Source of the DNA: Roseovarius sp.
Lineage (GTDB): Bacteria; Pseudomonadota; Alphaproteobacteria; Rhodobacterales; Rhodobacteraceae
NCBI RefSeq assembly: GCF_027019125.1
Contig: NZ_JALUXE010000002.1
Span: 62,001 to 126,000, forward strand
Length of the DNA: 64,000 nt
Reading direction: 5' to 3'
Below, piece after piece: positions 36,729 through 46,037 of the stretch (the stretch's first letter is position 1; every line of letters begins with the position of its first letter). The notes under the pieces are model-generated. The model was not told the DNA's origin, made no database searches, and worked only from the letters and a program-made list of their open reading frames with translations. The position numbers and the translations under genes were made by a program.

Positions 36729-37213
36729 TGCCGGTCACGACCGATCTTGTGGCCACCTATCGCGGTCCGCGCCGGGTGGTGCGGCGCTTGTTGGCCATGG
36801 GCCCGCGCGAGGATCGCGCGCTGGTGATGCTCATTGCCGCCTGTGTAGTGGTCTTTGTCGCCCAATGGCCTCGGCTCGCGCGGGAAGCGTATTTGACGGG
36901 CCAAGAACTGAACCCGTTGCTGGGGGCCTCGCTCTTGGCGTGGATCTTCATTGCCCCGTTGATCCTGTATGCACTGGCCTTGGTCAGTCACGGTATTGCC
37001 CGCGTTCTGCGGGGCAAGGGAACTGCCTTTGGCGCGCGGATCGCACTTTTCTGGGCATTCCTGGCGGCTAGCCCGTTGATCTTGCTACATGGCCTTGTGG
37101 CGGGATTCGTCGGACCGGGGGTGGAATTGCAGGCGGTTGGCCTCTTGTGGTTGCTGGTCTTTCTTTGGTTCTGGATGTCCGGATTGATCGAGGCGGAGTG
37201 GGGCAAGGCATGA
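36728..37213 (+). CDS. YIP1-like membrane protein in suf operon, first
   Basis: A 161-residue protein with about four membrane helices (near residues 31-48, 65-90, 105-125 and 135-152) after a basic N terminus (TYRGPRRVVRRLL). The start overlaps the sufD stop and the stop overlaps the next gene (ATGA). Its size and hydrophobic profile resemble YIP1-family proteins, with which the next gene has more in common. Function unknown; its fixed place suggests co-regulation with Fe-S assembly. Confidence 0.65.
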   Translation: MPVTTDLVATYRGPRRVVRRLLAMGPREDRALVMLIAACVVVFVAQWPRLAREAYLTGQELNPLLGASLLAWIFIAPLILYALALVSHGIARVLRGKGTAFGARIALFWAFLAASPLILLHGLVAGFVGPGVELQAVGLLWLLVFLWFWMSGLIEAEWGKA

Positions 37214-37806
37214 CGCAGGCGGAGTTCAAGGCGCTATTGCTGGAAACCCTGTTTCGCCCGCGAGAGGCGGCGCGCGGGTTGATCGCGTTTGGTTTGCCGC
37301 AGAAGATTCTGTGGATGGCGCTGGCGCTGATGTCGGTCCTCAACGCGATCGTTTATTCGATATCGCTGCGGCTCGCGCCGCCGATGGACCCGAGCACGCC
37401 CACGCTGATGCCGCCGGCGTTTCATTCGCCGCTGCTTTTCACCCTCTTTCTGTTTGGGGCGCTTGCCATCACGGTTTATGCGCTGTTTTGGGTCGGAGGC
37501 ATGTTGGGCGGCAAGGCGGCGGTGCAGGATGTTCTGGTGCTGATCTGCTGGTTGCAGGTGCTGCGCCTCATCCTGCAAGTTGCGGTCGCGGTGCTGGTCC
37601 TGGCACTTCCAACGGTGGCGGCCCTTGTGATCTTTGTGTCCTCGATCTGGGGCATCTATATCCTCACTGGGTTTGTCGATGCCGCGCATCGCTTTGACAA
37701 TATGCTGAAGTCATTTGGCATTATCATCCTGTCCATCGCCGCCATGGCGGTTGGACTGAGCATTCTGCTAAGCCTGATAGGCGTGGCCGCAATGGGAGGG
37801 GCATAA
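37210..37806 (+). CDS. YIP1-family membrane protein in suf operon, second
   Basis: A 198-residue protein with a short soluble N terminus (LETLFRPREAARGLI, the usual YIP1 opening) and five membrane helices from about residue 28 onward. The YIP1 fold is shared with proteins of vesicle trafficking in eukaryotes, but bacterial members have no agreed function. It overlaps the preceding gene by four bases and ends one base before sufS. It could be a membrane partner of its neighbour. Confidence 0.75.
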   Translation: MTQAEFKALLLETLFRPREAARGLIAFGLPQKILWMALALMSVLNAIVYSISLRLAPPMDPSTPTLMPPAFHSPLLFTLFLFGALAITVYALFWVGGMLGGKAAVQDVLVLICWLQVLRLILQVAVAVLVLALPTVAALVIFVSSIWGIYILTGFVDAAHRFDNMLKSFGIIILSIAAMAVGLSILLSLIGVAAMGGA

Positions 37807-37807
37807 G

Positions 37808-39028
37808 ATGCTCGATGTCGAGAAAATTCGTGCCGATTTCCCGATCCTTGCACGAGAAGTGAACGGTAAGCCTCTGGTTTATCTTGATAATGGGGCCTCG
37901 GCGCAAAAGCCACAGGTGGTCATCGACGCGATAACGCAGGCCTATTCGATGGAATATGCAAATGTGCATCGCGGCCTGCATTACCTGAGCAACCTTGCGA
38001 CCGAGAAATACGAGGCGGTACGCGGTATCGTGGCGCGGTTTCTGGGCGTGGCGGATGAAGATCAGATCATCTTCAACTCCGGCACAACCGAGGGGATCAA
38101 CATGGTCGCCTATGGTTGGGCCATGCCGCGCATGCAGGCCGGAGATGAGATCATCCTGAGCATCATGGAGCATCACGCCAATATCGTGCCTTGGCATTTC
38201 CTGCGGGAACGACAGGGCGTCGCCCTGAAATGGGTCGATGTCGATGCGCGCGGCTATCTCGACCCGCAAAAGGTGATCGACGCGATCACTCCCAAGACCA
38301 AGCTGATTGCAATTACGCAGCTTTCCAACGTGTTGGGAACCAAAGTTGATGTAAAGGCGATCTGCGATGCCGCGCGGGCACAGGGGGTGCCTGTCCTGGT
38401 GGATGGCTCGCAGGCAGCAGTGCACATGCCGGTCAATCTCGATGAGATGGGCTGTGATTTCTATGCCATCACCGGACACAAGCTTTATGGTCCTTCGGGA
38501 TCAGGGGCTATCTTTGTCCGCAAGGAACGGATGGCCGAAATGCGCCCCTTCATGGGCGGCGGTGACATGATCCGCGAGGTGACGCGCGACGGCGTGACCT
38601 ATAACGATCCGCCGATGAAGTTCGAGGCGGGCACACCGGGGATCGTGCAGACGATCGGCCTCGGCGTGGCGCTTGAATACATGATGGGGATCGGCATGGG
38701 GTCGATCAGCGCCCATGAAGATGACCTGAGCCGCTATGCGCAAGAGCGATTGGCGGGGCTCAACTGGATCAACGTGCAGGGCACGGCACCGGACAAGGCG
38801 GCGATTTTTTCCTTTACGATGCAGGGGGCTGCGCATGCCCACGACATCTCGACCATACTCGACAAGAAGGGCGTGGCCGTGCGGGCTGGGCAGCACTGCA
38901 CCGGCCCTCTGATGGAGCATCTGGGCGTCAGCGCCACCTGCCGTGCGTCCTTTGCGATGTATAACACCCGTGCCGAGGTGGATGTGCTGATCGAGGCGCT
39001 CGAGCTGGCGCATGAGCTTTTTGGCTGA
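37808..39028 (+). CDS. sufS: Cysteine desulfurase SufS
   Basis: A 406-residue class II cysteine desulfurase. The PLP lysine is Lys225 in ITGHKLYGPSG, and the active cysteine is Cys378 in SATCRASFAMYNT, in the short loop typical of SufS. The expected partner SufE or SufU, and sufA or sufT, which often follow in related genomes, are not in the window. It is the second cysteine desulfurase in the operon. After it come 48 bases to the tRNA. Confidence 0.97.
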   Translation: MLDVEKIRADFPILAREVNGKPLVYLDNGASAQKPQVVIDAITQAYSMEYANVHRGLHYLSNLATEKYEAVRGIVARFLGVADEDQIIFNSGTTEGINMVAYGWAMPRMQAGDEIILSIMEHHANIVPWHFLRERQGVALKWVDVDARGYLDPQKVIDAITPKTKLIAITQLSNVLGTKVDVKAICDAARAQGVPVLVDGSQAAVHMPVNLDEMGCDFYAITGHKLYGPSGSGAIFVRKERMAEMRPFMGGGDMIREVTRDGVTYNDPPMKFEAGTPGIVQTIGLGVALEYMMGIGMGSISAHEDDLSRYAQERLAGLNWINVQGTAPDKAAIFSFTMQGAAHAHDISTILDKKGVAVRAGQHCTGPLMEHLGVSATCRASFAMYNTRAEVDVLIEALELAHELFG

Positions 39029-39076
39029 TTTTGCGATTGCGGGGCCGTTGTTGCCCCGCTATACCACCGCGCAAGT

Positions 39077-39153
39077 GGACCCATAGCTCAGCTGGATAGA
39101 GCGCTGCCCTCCGAAGGCAGAGGCCAGAGGTTCGAATCCTCTTGGGTCCGCCA
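39077..39153 (+). tRNA. tRNA-Arg (anticodon CCG)
   Basis: A 77-base cloverleaf. The acceptor stem pairs GGACCCA (39077-39083) with TGGGTCC (39143-39149), with discriminator G and encoded CCA. The anticodon stem CTGCC/GGCAG encloses the loop CTCCGAA, giving anticodon CCG and decoding CGG arginine codons. The T arm AGAGGTTCGAATCCTCT has the invariant TTCGAAT. No integrated element is attached at its 3' end. Confidence 0.96.
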
Positions 39154-39160
39154 CTTTTCG

Positions 39161-39703
39161 TTAGTCTTGGACGAACCGCACCTTTCCGATGTAGGGCAGG
39201 TTGCGATTGCGTTGGGCGTAGTCGATGCCGTAGCCCACGACAAATTCGTCCGGAATTTCAAAGCCGATCCAGTCTGCACGAATATCCGCCTCGCGGCGTG
39301 AGGGTTTGTCGAGCAACGCGATGGTGCGCAGTTTGTGCGGCCTCCGGCTCTGTAGAAGGTGCAGAACGTGAAAGAGCGTATGGCCAGTGTCGACGATATC
39401 CTCGACGACCAGCACGTCACGCCCTTCAATATCGCCGCGCAAGTCCTTGAGAATGCGTACTTCTCGGCTGCTTTCCATGGCGTTACCATAGGAGGAGGTT
39501 TCGACGAAATCGACCTCAACCGGCAGATCGAGTTCGCGCACCAGATCCGCGATGAAGATGAATGAGCCGCGTAACAGCCCCACCACCACCAGCTTTTGCG
39601 TGCCTGCGAATTCGGCCTCGATCTCATGTGACAGCGCCTCGATTCGCGCGGCGATGCTCTTGGCCGAGATCATTTTATCTATAACATAGGCGTGCTGCGG
39701 CAT
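39161..39703 (-). CDS. hpt: Hypoxanthine phosphoribosyltransferase
   Basis: A 180-residue purine salvage enzyme converting hypoxanthine (and often guanine) to the nucleotide using PRPP. The PRPP loop [14 protein letters not shown] and the flexible-loop region SSYGNAMES are present, and the base-binding [16 protein letters not shown] lies at the C terminus. The ATG at 39703 is chosen because a G-rich site precedes it; the frame is open upstream without support. It ends eight bases from the tRNA on the other strand. Confidence 0.94.
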   Translation of the reverse strand: MPQHAYVIDKMISAKSIAARIEALSHEIEAEFAGTQKLVVVGLLRGSFIFIADLVRELDLPVEVDFVETSSYGNAMESSREVRILKDLRGDIEGRDVLVVEDIVDTGHTLFHVLHLLQSRRPHKLRTIALLDKPSRREADIRADWIGFEIPDEFVVGYGIDYAQRNRNLPYIGKVRFVQD

Positions 39704-39774
39704 GTGACCCCCTTGAACATCCCGGACCAGTCTAGGAAAAAGCGGCGCACTGTCACGCGGAAACCGGGGGGCGT

Positions 39775-40227
39775 ATGCCAACACATTCTGAGACGCGCGT
39801 TTTGCGCTATACGGCCGAGCAGATGTATATGCTCGTGGCAGATGTGGCCAGCTATCCGCAGTTCCTGCCTTGGACGGCGGCAGCACGGGTGCGATCCGTG
39901 CGCCCGCAAGAGGATGGCTCGGAAATCATGGAAGCGGATCTTGTGATTAGTTTCAAAGTGTTCCGGGAACGCTTTGGGAGTCGCGTGGTGCTTTGGCCCG
40001 AGAAGCGGCGGATCGAAACCGAGTATCTGGAGGGGCCGTTCCACCACATGCGCTCCAACTGGGCGTTCCGCGATGTCGAAGGTGGGTGCGAAGTCAGCTT
40101 TGACGTGGATTTTGCGTTCAAGAACAGGTTATTACAATCCGCAGCGGATCTGTTCTTTTACGAGGCGATGAAGCGGATCGTGCGGGCCTTTGAGCAGCGG
40201 GCGCAGGAGCTTTATGGGTCCACATGA
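39775..40227 (+). CDS. COQ10/RatA-type START-domain protein
   Basis: A 150-residue protein of the SRPBCC/START fold: [24 protein letters not shown] at the N terminus and [17 protein letters not shown] at the C terminus, the family signature. In bacteria it has been called RatA (from E. coli) or a coenzyme Q-binding protein by analogy with yeast Coq10. Ubiquinone binding is the more likely role in an aerobic alphaproteobacterium. It is divergent from hpt across 71 bases and convergent with the next gene. Confidence 0.88.
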   Translation: MPTHSETRVLRYTAEQMYMLVADVASYPQFLPWTAAARVRSVRPQEDGSEIMEADLVISFKVFRERFGSRVVLWPEKRRIETEYLEGPFHHMRSNWAFRDVEGGCEVSFDVDFAFKNRLLQSAADLFFYEAMKRIVRAFEQRAQELYGST

Positions 40228-40242
40228 GGTGCGTGCCCCAAG

Positions 40243-40713
40243 TCATGCATTCAATGAGATAAAAATCATTTCAAGCGCATGATTTCGAGCGCGCTCACGG
40301 ACGGCGCTGCGCCCTAACGGTCCAAATTCAACGGTTTCTGTCCGGGTCGGCTGTCCGAGCCGGGCGAGGCCAAAGCAGACGCGCCCCTCGGGCTTATGCT
40401 CGGAGCCGCCGGGGCCTGCGATGCCCGTAATCGAAACGGCGATCTGTGCCGCGCTATGCCGCAGCGCGCCGTTAGCCATCTCCTCGGCCACCTGTTCGGA
40501 CACGGCGCCATGGGTGGTGAGGCTCGACTCTGACACGCCGAGCATTTCTTTTTTCGCGGTATTTGAATAGGTTACAAAGCCACGTTCAACCACGGCAGAG
40601 GAGCCGGGAATGTCGGTCAGCGCAGCGGCGACCATGCCGCCCGTGCAGCTCTCGGCAGTGGCGATCATAAGGCCTTTTGCCTGCGCGAGAGCAAGAATTT
40701 CCCTTACAATCAT
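40243..40713 (-). CDS. CinA C-terminal domain protein (NMN amidohydrolase type)
   Basis: A 156-residue protein consisting only of the CinA C-terminal domain, like E. coli PncC, which deamidates nicotinamide mononucleotide. The catalytic-serine motif ATAESCTGG (Ser22) and the SITGIAGPGG motif are intact. The start overlaps the pgpA stop (ATGA), so it is the last gene of ispDF-pgpA-cinA. Confidence 0.9.
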   Translation of the reverse strand: MIVREILALAQAKGLMIATAESCTGGMVAAALTDIPGSSAVVERGFVTYSNTAKKEMLGVSESSLTTHGAVSEQVAEEMANGALRHSAAQIAVSITGIAGPGGSEHKPEGRVCFGLARLGQPTRTETVEFGPLGRSAVRERARNHALEMIFISLNA

Positions 40714-41207
40714 AGGCCTAGAACCCCGTGATAGAACCCGGCGGCCAGGAGGACACATATGGCCGCGGCGAGGCCAGCGACGATATCGTCCAGCATGACG
40801 CCCAAGGCGTCGTTGCGGCGGTCGGCCCAACCGATGGGGCCAAGCTTGGTTATGTCGAAAAACCGAAAGGCGGCGAAGGAAAAAACAAAGCCAGGCCATA
40901 GACTTAGTAGGTCCGCCCCGGCATGGGCTGCCCCGATCGAGACAGGCAGGAAGGCGAGCCATTGACCGGCCACCTCGTCGATGACGATCTCGGACGGATC
41001 GTGATTGTCCTTTCCCTTTGTTTCCAGATGAGTAGCCCACCATCCTAATGTAAAGGAGAGAATAATCCCGGCGAAGAGCAGGGCCGGACCGCCCGCAAGA
41101 TGTAGTGCCCAGGCCACCGGCAGGGCTGCGAGCGATCCCCATGTGCCGGGTGCGGGGCGCATGTGCCCGACATAGAAAAACGTTGTAACCAAATGGCTTA
41201 GGCGCAT
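40710..41207 (-). CDS. pgpA: Phosphatidylglycerophosphatase A
   Basis: A 165-residue inner-membrane enzyme that dephosphorylates phosphatidylglycerophosphate to phosphatidylglycerol. The N-terminal motif (GHMRPAPGTWGSLAALP), the acidic DPSEIVIDEVAGQW and the DDIVAGLAA motif near the C terminus fit the family. Several hydrophobic helices are present. Both ends overlap neighbouring genes, implying an operon with ispDF and cinA. Confidence 0.93.
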   Translation of the reverse strand: MRLSHLVTTFFYVGHMRPAPGTWGSLAALPVAWALHLAGGPALLFAGIILSFTLGWWATHLETKGKDNHDPSEIVIDEVAGQWLAFLPVSIGAAHAGADLLSLWPGFVFSFAAFRFFDITKLGPIGWADRRNDALGVMLDDIVAGLAAAICVLLAAGFYHGVLGL

Positions 41208-42340
41208 TATTTCACCAATGTCACGACCGCTTGCGCGGCAATGCCTTCCTCTCGTCCGGTGAAGCCAAGACGTTCTGAAGTGGTTGCCTTGACCGAAATG
41301 CGGTCAGGGGCGATGCCGGTGATCTGGGACAGGGCGGCCTGCATGGCGGGGGCATGCGGCGTGATTTTGGGGCGCTCGCACACAAGAGTGACGTCTATGT
41401 TGTTGATTTTAAAACCAAGTCGGTTTGCAAGATCAACCGCGTGGCGCAGGAAGATATGGCTTTCGGCACCTTTCCATTGCGGGTCACTGGGGGGGAAGTG
41501 GCGGCCGATGTCACCTTGCGCCAGACCCCCATATATAGCGTCTGCGAGGGCATGAAGCCCGACATCCGCGTCGGAATGGCCTTGCAACCCGCGATCATGG
41601 GGGACGGCGACACCGCAGAGCATGCAGTGGTCACCGGGGCCGAAGCGGTGGACGTCGAAACCTGAGCCGACACGTATATCCATATGATTTCCCAGTATTT
41701 TTTCGGCACGCTTGAAATCGTGCGGGTGGGTGATCTTGATGTTGTCCTCGTCGCCGTCGAGGATGGCCACGTCGATCCCGGCGGCGCGGGCGACGGCGAC
41801 ATCGTCGGCGGCGTCGCCCTGATGCGTCCGGTGCGCGGCGAGGATCGTCGCAAAATCAAAGGCTTGCGGGGTCTGGGCGCGGTAGAGCCCGGATCGATCG
41901 CGGGTGCCTGTCACGCGATTGTCCGCCCCTGTCCAGAGGGCGTCGGTGACAGGGAGGGCCGGGGCGAGCGCGGGCAAGCCGGTGCTGCGGATCGTGTAAG
42001 CTATGGACGCAATGGACGCGGATTTCGTACAGCAGCGCGCAACGTCATGGATCAGCACTTGGTTGGGCGGATCGCTGGCCAGGAATTCGAGCCCGTTTCG
42101 AACCGATGCGGCGCGTGTGGCACCGCCGGTCGTGACCATGACCCGGGGGTGCGGTGCGAGGCGGTCGAGGTCGTCGGGATGCAGCACGACAAGAATCGTG
42201 TCGATGCCTTCGGCCGCCAGAAAGGCGTCGAGCGTCCAGTCGATGACACGGCGACCCAACAGGGGCTGCCATTGCTTGGGGCAGTCTCCGCCGGCGCGGG
42301 TGCCCCGTCCTGCGGCAACGATGAGGGCGGCGGTTGTCAT
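41207..42340 (-). CDS. ispDF: Bifunctional IspD/IspF isoprenoid enzyme
   Basis: A 377-residue fusion of two steps of the MEP pathway. The N-terminal IspD (residues 1-215) transfers CMP to methylerythritol phosphate. The C-terminal IspF (from [13 protein letters not shown]) forms the cyclic diphosphate. IspD has the [14 protein letters not shown] nucleotide loop. The usual HDAARPF motif reads HDVARCC, followed by an unusual Ser/Ile-rich stretch. The zinc ligands of IspF are visible in GFDVHRF and [15 protein letters not shown]. The fusion is common in alphaproteobacteria. Confidence 0.94.
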   Translation of the reverse strand: MTTAALIVAAGRGTRAGGDCPKQWQPLLGRRVIDWTLDAFLAAEGIDTILVVLHPDDLDRLAPHPRVMVTTGGATRAASVRNGLEFLASDPPNQVLIHDVARCCTKSASIASIAYTIRSTGLPALAPALPVTDALWTGADNRVTGTRDRSGLYRAQTPQAFDFATILAAHRTHQGDAADDVAVARAAGIDVAILDGDEDNIKITHPHDFKRAEKILGNHMDIRVGSGFDVHRFGPGDHCMLCGVAVPHDRGLQGHSDADVGLHALADAIYGGLAQGDIGRHFPPSDPQWKGAESHIFLRHAVDLANRLGFKINNIDVTLVCERPKITPHAPAMQAALSQITGIAPDRISVKATTSERLGFTGREEGIAAQAVVTLVK

Positions 42341-42379
42341 GGCTCTTGATTAGGACGGGTTTTATCCGAGCGCAATGGC

Positions 42380-42404
42380 TGAGCATCTGCTCAATAATTG
42401 AGCA
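42380..42404. repeat. Inverted plus direct TGAGCA repeats upstream of ispDF and dusB
   Basis: TGAGCA-TC-TGCTCA (42380-42393) is a perfect 6+6 palindrome, and a third half-site TGAGCA follows at 42399-42404. It lies 40 bases before the ispDF start on one strand and about 100 bases before dusB on the other. This resembles a binding site for a dimeric regulator, identity unknown. Confidence 0.45.
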
Positions 42405-42501
42405 TCCGGACCGATAGCGACTGTTAATTGGGCCTGTGATCATTGTTTGGAGCGGGGTTCACGGGTAGAACCGGCGATATGCACAAGGATTAGGCAGGGA
42501 T

Positions 42502-43503
42502 ATGCTCAGGATCGCGGACAAGGCTTTGGCGACACCGGTTCTCTTGGCGCCAATGGCGGGAATCACCGACCTGCCGTTTCGCAACGTCGTGGCGGGGTTT
42601 GGCGCGGGGCTCGTGGTGAGCGAGATGGTCGCGAGCCAGGAGATGGTTCAGGCCAAACCCTCGGCACGCGGCAAGGCGGAACTGGGCCTTGGGGCAGAGA
42701 ATACGGCCGTGCAATTGGCGGGCTGCGATGCGCAGTGGATGGCAGAGGCGGCGCGGGTGGTTGCGGGCCAGGGCGCGCGGATCATCGACATCAACATGGG
42801 CTGTCCGGCCAAGCGGGTGGTCAGCGGCACCGGGGCAGGGGCCTCTGGCTCTGCCTTGATGCGCGACCCGGATCATGCCTTGCGGCTGATCGAGGCGGTT
42901 GTGGGCGCGGTCGATGTACCGGTGACGGTGAAAATGCGCCTTGGCTGGGATCACGACAGTTTGAACGCGGCGGATATCGCGCGGCGGGCCGAGGCGGCGG
43001 GCGTGGCGATGGTCACGGTACATGGGCGCACGCGCTGTCAGTTTTACACCGGGTCGGCGGATTGGGCGGCGATTTCGGAGATTGTGGCGGCTGTCCATGT
43101 TCCGGTCATTGCCAATGGCGACATTACCGATGTGGCCACGGCGCGCCGGGCGGCGGCGCTATCGGGGGCGGCCGGGGTGATGATTGGCCGGGGCGCGCGC
43201 GGGCGGCCTTGGGTGCTGGCGGAAGTGGCGGCGGCGATGGGCCGGGGCGCGGCCCCGCAGGTGCCGCAAGGCGCGGCATTGGCCGACCTGGTGGCCGGGC
43301 ATTACGAGGCGATGCTGGGCTTTTACGGGCGCGATCTGGGGCTGCGCGTCGCGCGCAAGCATCTGGGCTGGTATATGGATGCGGCGGGCACGGGCGAGAG
43401 CCTGCGGCGCGCGGTCCTGACGGCAAGCGCGCCGGCGGCGGTTCTGGAGCGGTTGCCCGATGCCATGGCCGGGGGCGTGCGGATTGCGCGGGCCGCAGCA
43501 TGA
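42502..43503 (+). CDS. dusB: tRNA-dihydrouridine synthase (NifR3/DusB)
   Basis: A 333-residue FMN enzyme reducing uridines in tRNA D-loops. LLAPMAGITDLPFRN opens the TIM barrel, the catalytic Cys101 lies in INMGCPAKRV, and VHGRTRCQFYTGSADW and GRGARGRPW contain FMN-binding residues. As in Rhodobacter capsulatus (nifR3), it is the first gene of the ntr operon. The stop overlaps the ntrB start (ATGA). A GGCAGGGA site precedes the ATG. Confidence 0.96.
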   Translation: MLRIADKALATPVLLAPMAGITDLPFRNVVAGFGAGLVVSEMVASQEMVQAKPSARGKAELGLGAENTAVQLAGCDAQWMAEAARVVAGQGARIIDINMGCPAKRVVSGTGAGASGSALMRDPDHALRLIEAVVGAVDVPVTVKMRLGWDHDSLNAADIARRAEAAGVAMVTVHGRTRCQFYTGSADWAAISEIVAAVHVPVIANGDITDVATARRAAALSGAAGVMIGRGARGRPWVLAEVAAAMGRGAAPQVPQGAALADLVAGHYEAMLGFYGRDLGLRVARKHLGWYMDAAGTGESLRRAVLTASAPAAVLERLPDAMAGGVRIARAAA

Positions 43504-44573
43504 GCACGGAGGATGCGATCTGGACCTCGCTTCCGGTGCCTGCAATCCTGATTGATCCGGAGGACCGGATCGCCGGGATCAACCCGGCGGCGGAAGGGTT
43601 CATGATGTCATCGTCGCGGGCGCTGATGGGGCAACCGGTGTGGGACAAGCTGGCGGTCAACGCGCCGCTGGAGGAGGCATTCGAGCGGGCGCGGGCCAAT
43701 GACGCGCCGCTCTTTGTCAACGATGTGGACGTGGGCACGGGCGAGCGCGCGCCGATGCAGTGCAATTTGCAGGTGGCGCCGCTGACGGGCCGTGCGGGGC
43801 ATATGATCATGCTGATCAGCCCGCGCGAGTTGGCCGGGCGCATGGTGCAGAACAGCAATGTGAAATCGGCGGCGAAATCGGCGATCGGCATGGCGGAAAT
43901 GCTGGCGCATGAGATCAAGAACCCGCTGGCGGGCATCACCGGCGCGGCGCAGCTCTTGTCGATGACATTGGGGCCGGAGGATCTGGAACTGACGGATTTG
44001 ATCGTGAGCGAGAGTCGCCGGATCGTGAGCCTGCTGGAACGGGTCGAGCAATTCGGCAATATCAGCGCGCCGGACATGCGCCCGGTGAATGTGCATGACG
44101 TGCTGGACCGGGCGCGACGGTCGGCGATGCTGGGCTTTGCCGCGCATATGGCGCTGGTCGAGGATTACGATCCGTCGCTGCCGCTCGCGCTTGGCGATAG
44201 TGACCAGTTGTTGCAGGTCGTGCTGAACCTCTTGAAGAACGCGGCCGAGGCGGCGCGGGGCAGGCCCGGCACGATCCGGCTGCATACCTATTACGAACAG
44301 TCGCTCCGGGTGCGGCGCGGCGAGGGGCAGGGCAAGGCGCTGCCCTTGCAGATCGAGATCATCGATGATGGTCCCGGCCTGCCGCCCGAGATTGCCGATC
44401 AGGTGTTCGATCCCTTTGTTTCGGGGCGCGAGAATGGGACGGGGTTGGGATTGGCCTTGGCGGCCAAGATCATCTCGGACCATGACGGATGGATTTCGGT
44501 CAATTCCGTGCCGGGGCGCACGGTGTTTCGGATTTCGCTGCAACGCGCAGCGGACGCAACCAAGGAGGCTTGA
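43500..44573 (+). CDS. ntrB: Nitrogen regulation sensor kinase NtrB
   Basis: A 357-residue cytosolic histidine kinase. A PAS-like domain lies at residues 1-115. The H-box is [20 protein letters not shown] with His137. The N-box is [13 protein letters not shown], and the G boxes are DDGPGLP and [13 protein letters not shown]. It phosphorylates NtrC in response to PII protein and nitrogen status. The start overlaps the dusB stop. The reading frame is open far upstream across dusB, but that part is a Gly/Arg-rich shadow. Confidence 0.95.
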   Translation: MSTEDAIWTSLPVPAILIDPEDRIAGINPAAEGFMMSSSRALMGQPVWDKLAVNAPLEEAFERARANDAPLFVNDVDVGTGERAPMQCNLQVAPLTGRAGHMIMLISPRELAGRMVQNSNVKSAAKSAIGMAEMLAHEIKNPLAGITGAAQLLSMTLGPEDLELTDLIVSESRRIVSLLERVEQFGNISAPDMRPVNVHDVLDRARRSAMLGFAAHMALVEDYDPSLPLALGDSDQLLQVVLNLLKNAAEAARGRPGTIRLHTYYEQSLRVRRGEGQGKALPLQIEIIDDGPGLPPEIADQVFDPFVSGRENGTGLGLALAAKIISDHDGWISVNSVPGRTVFRISLQRAADATKEA

Positions 44574-44575
44574 GG

Positions 44576-45937
44576 ATGGATGGCACGGTATTGGTCGCCG
44601 ATGACGACCGCACGATCCGCACGGTTCTGACACAGGCGCTGACACGGGCGGGGTGCCGGGTGCATGCCACCTCGAGCCTGACCACGCTGATGCGGTGGGT
44701 GGGCGAGGGCAAGGGCGATGTGGTCATCTCGGATGTGATGATGCCGGATGGCAATGGCCTTGAGATGTTGCCCAAGATCGCGCAGGACCGGCCCGGATTG
44801 CCGGTGATCGTGATTTCGGCGCAGAACACGATCATGACGGCGATCAAGGCCGCCGAGGCGGAGGCCTATGATTACCTGCCCAAGCCCTTTGACCTGCCGG
44901 ATCTGATGAAGCGGACGGCACGGGCGTTGGAGAGCCGGGCACGGCGGCCCATCCGCGAGGTCGAGGTGGAGCGGCCCGAGGAATTGCCGCTGATCGGGCG
45001 CACGGCGGCGATGCAGGCGCTATACCGGGTGGTGGCGCGGATCATGAACACCGACCTGCCGGTGATGATCTGTGGCGAGTCGGGCACGGGCAAGTCGCTG
45101 ATTGCCAAGGCGATCCATGATTTCTCGGACCGGCGCACGCTGCCGTTTGTCACGGTGACGCCGGGGGATCTGCGCGAGTTGGACGGGCCGTCGCGGATCA
45201 TGGCGCGGGTCAAGGGCGGCACGATCGTTCTGGATGAGGTGACGGACCTGCCGCTTGAGGCGCAGGGCCGGGTGGTGCGGATGATGGACGCGCCGGGCGA
45301 TCATGTGCCGCGCTTCATGGCCACGAGCCGGGTGCCGCCGGGGCAGGCTCTGGAAGAGGGCACGTTGCGCGAGGATCTCTATTACCGGCTGAGCGGGGCG
45401 GTGATCGACGTGCCGAGCCTGCGCGCGCGGGTCGAGGATATTCCGCTGTTGGCGGAGCATTTTCTGGGGCGCGACGAGCGGGATGGACAGCCGGCGCGGC
45501 ATTTGTCGGAGCAGGCGGCGGAACTGATGCGCGCCTATAGCTGGCCGGGCAATGTGCGGCAGTTGGAAAACGCGGTGCGGCGAATCGGGCTGACCGCGAT
45601 GGCCGAGGAAATCAGCCGCGCCGAGGTGGAGGCGGTGCTGGGCAATCAGCCGCGCGCCGAGCCGGTGATGCGCGAAGGGCGGGGCGAGAGCCTAACCGCG
45701 TCGGTTGCGGGGCATTTGCGGCGGTATTTCGATCTGCACGGCGATGCCTTGCCGCCACCGGGGCTGTATACGCGCGTTCTGCGGGAAATCGAGTTGCCGT
45801 TGATCGAAATCGCGCTGGACGCCACGGCGGGCAATCAGGCGAAATGTGCCGATCTGCTTGGCATCAATCGCAATACCTTGCGCAAGAAGATCACCGATCT
45901 GGATATTAACGTGACACGCCGCCGCAAGTTGATGTAA
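44576..45937 (+). CDS. ntrC: Nitrogen response regulator NtrC, lacking GAFTGA loop
   Basis: A 453-residue response regulator. The receiver has its phosphoacceptor at Asp53 ([11 protein letters not shown]). The AAA+ domain has Walker A GESGTGKS (about residue 167) and Walker [12 protein letters not shown]-terminal Fis-type helix-turn-helix is present ([16 protein letters not shown]). Where sigma54 activators carry GAFTGA between these motifs, the sequence runs from [10 protein letters not shown] straight to [12 protein letters not shown], so the loop is deleted. This matches the Rhodobacter NtrC type, which activates sigma70 RNA polymerase. Confidence 0.95.
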   Translation: MDGTVLVADDDRTIRTVLTQALTRAGCRVHATSSLTTLMRWVGEGKGDVVISDVMMPDGNGLEMLPKIAQDRPGLPVIVISAQNTIMTAIKAAEAEAYDYLPKPFDLPDLMKRTARALESRARRPIREVEVERPEELPLIGRTAAMQALYRVVARIMNTDLPVMICGESGTGKSLIAKAIHDFSDRRTLPFVTVTPGDLRELDGPSRIMARVKGGTIVLDEVTDLPLEAQGRVVRMMDAPGDHVPRFMATSRVPPGQALEEGTLREDLYYRLSGAVIDVPSLRARVEDIPLLAEHFLGRDERDGQPARHLSEQAAELMRAYSWPGNVRQLENAVRRIGLTAMAEEISRAEVEAVLGNQPRAEPVMREGRGESLTASVAGHLRRYFDLHGDALPPPGLYTRVLREIELPLIEIALDATAGNQAKCADLLGINRNTLRKKITDLDINVTRRRKLM

Positions 45938-46037
45938 AACTGCAACAGGACTGTTGCCAAACGGGGGCGCTTGCCCTCGGACGGTCCATATGTTGCGGGG
46001 AGGCTGGTGCAGCCCCACGAGGGAATGGGGGGTGTGC

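Noticed and set aside
39077..39153. tRNA-Arg as an attachment site for an integrated element
   Set aside because: No integrase, no repeated tRNA 3' end and no composition change follow; hpt starts its coding region eight bases away.
42447..43499. Long upstream extension of ntrB
   Set aside because: It is a Gly/Arg-rich shadow of dusB in another frame; the ATG at 43500 overlaps the dusB stop and starts a normal NtrB.
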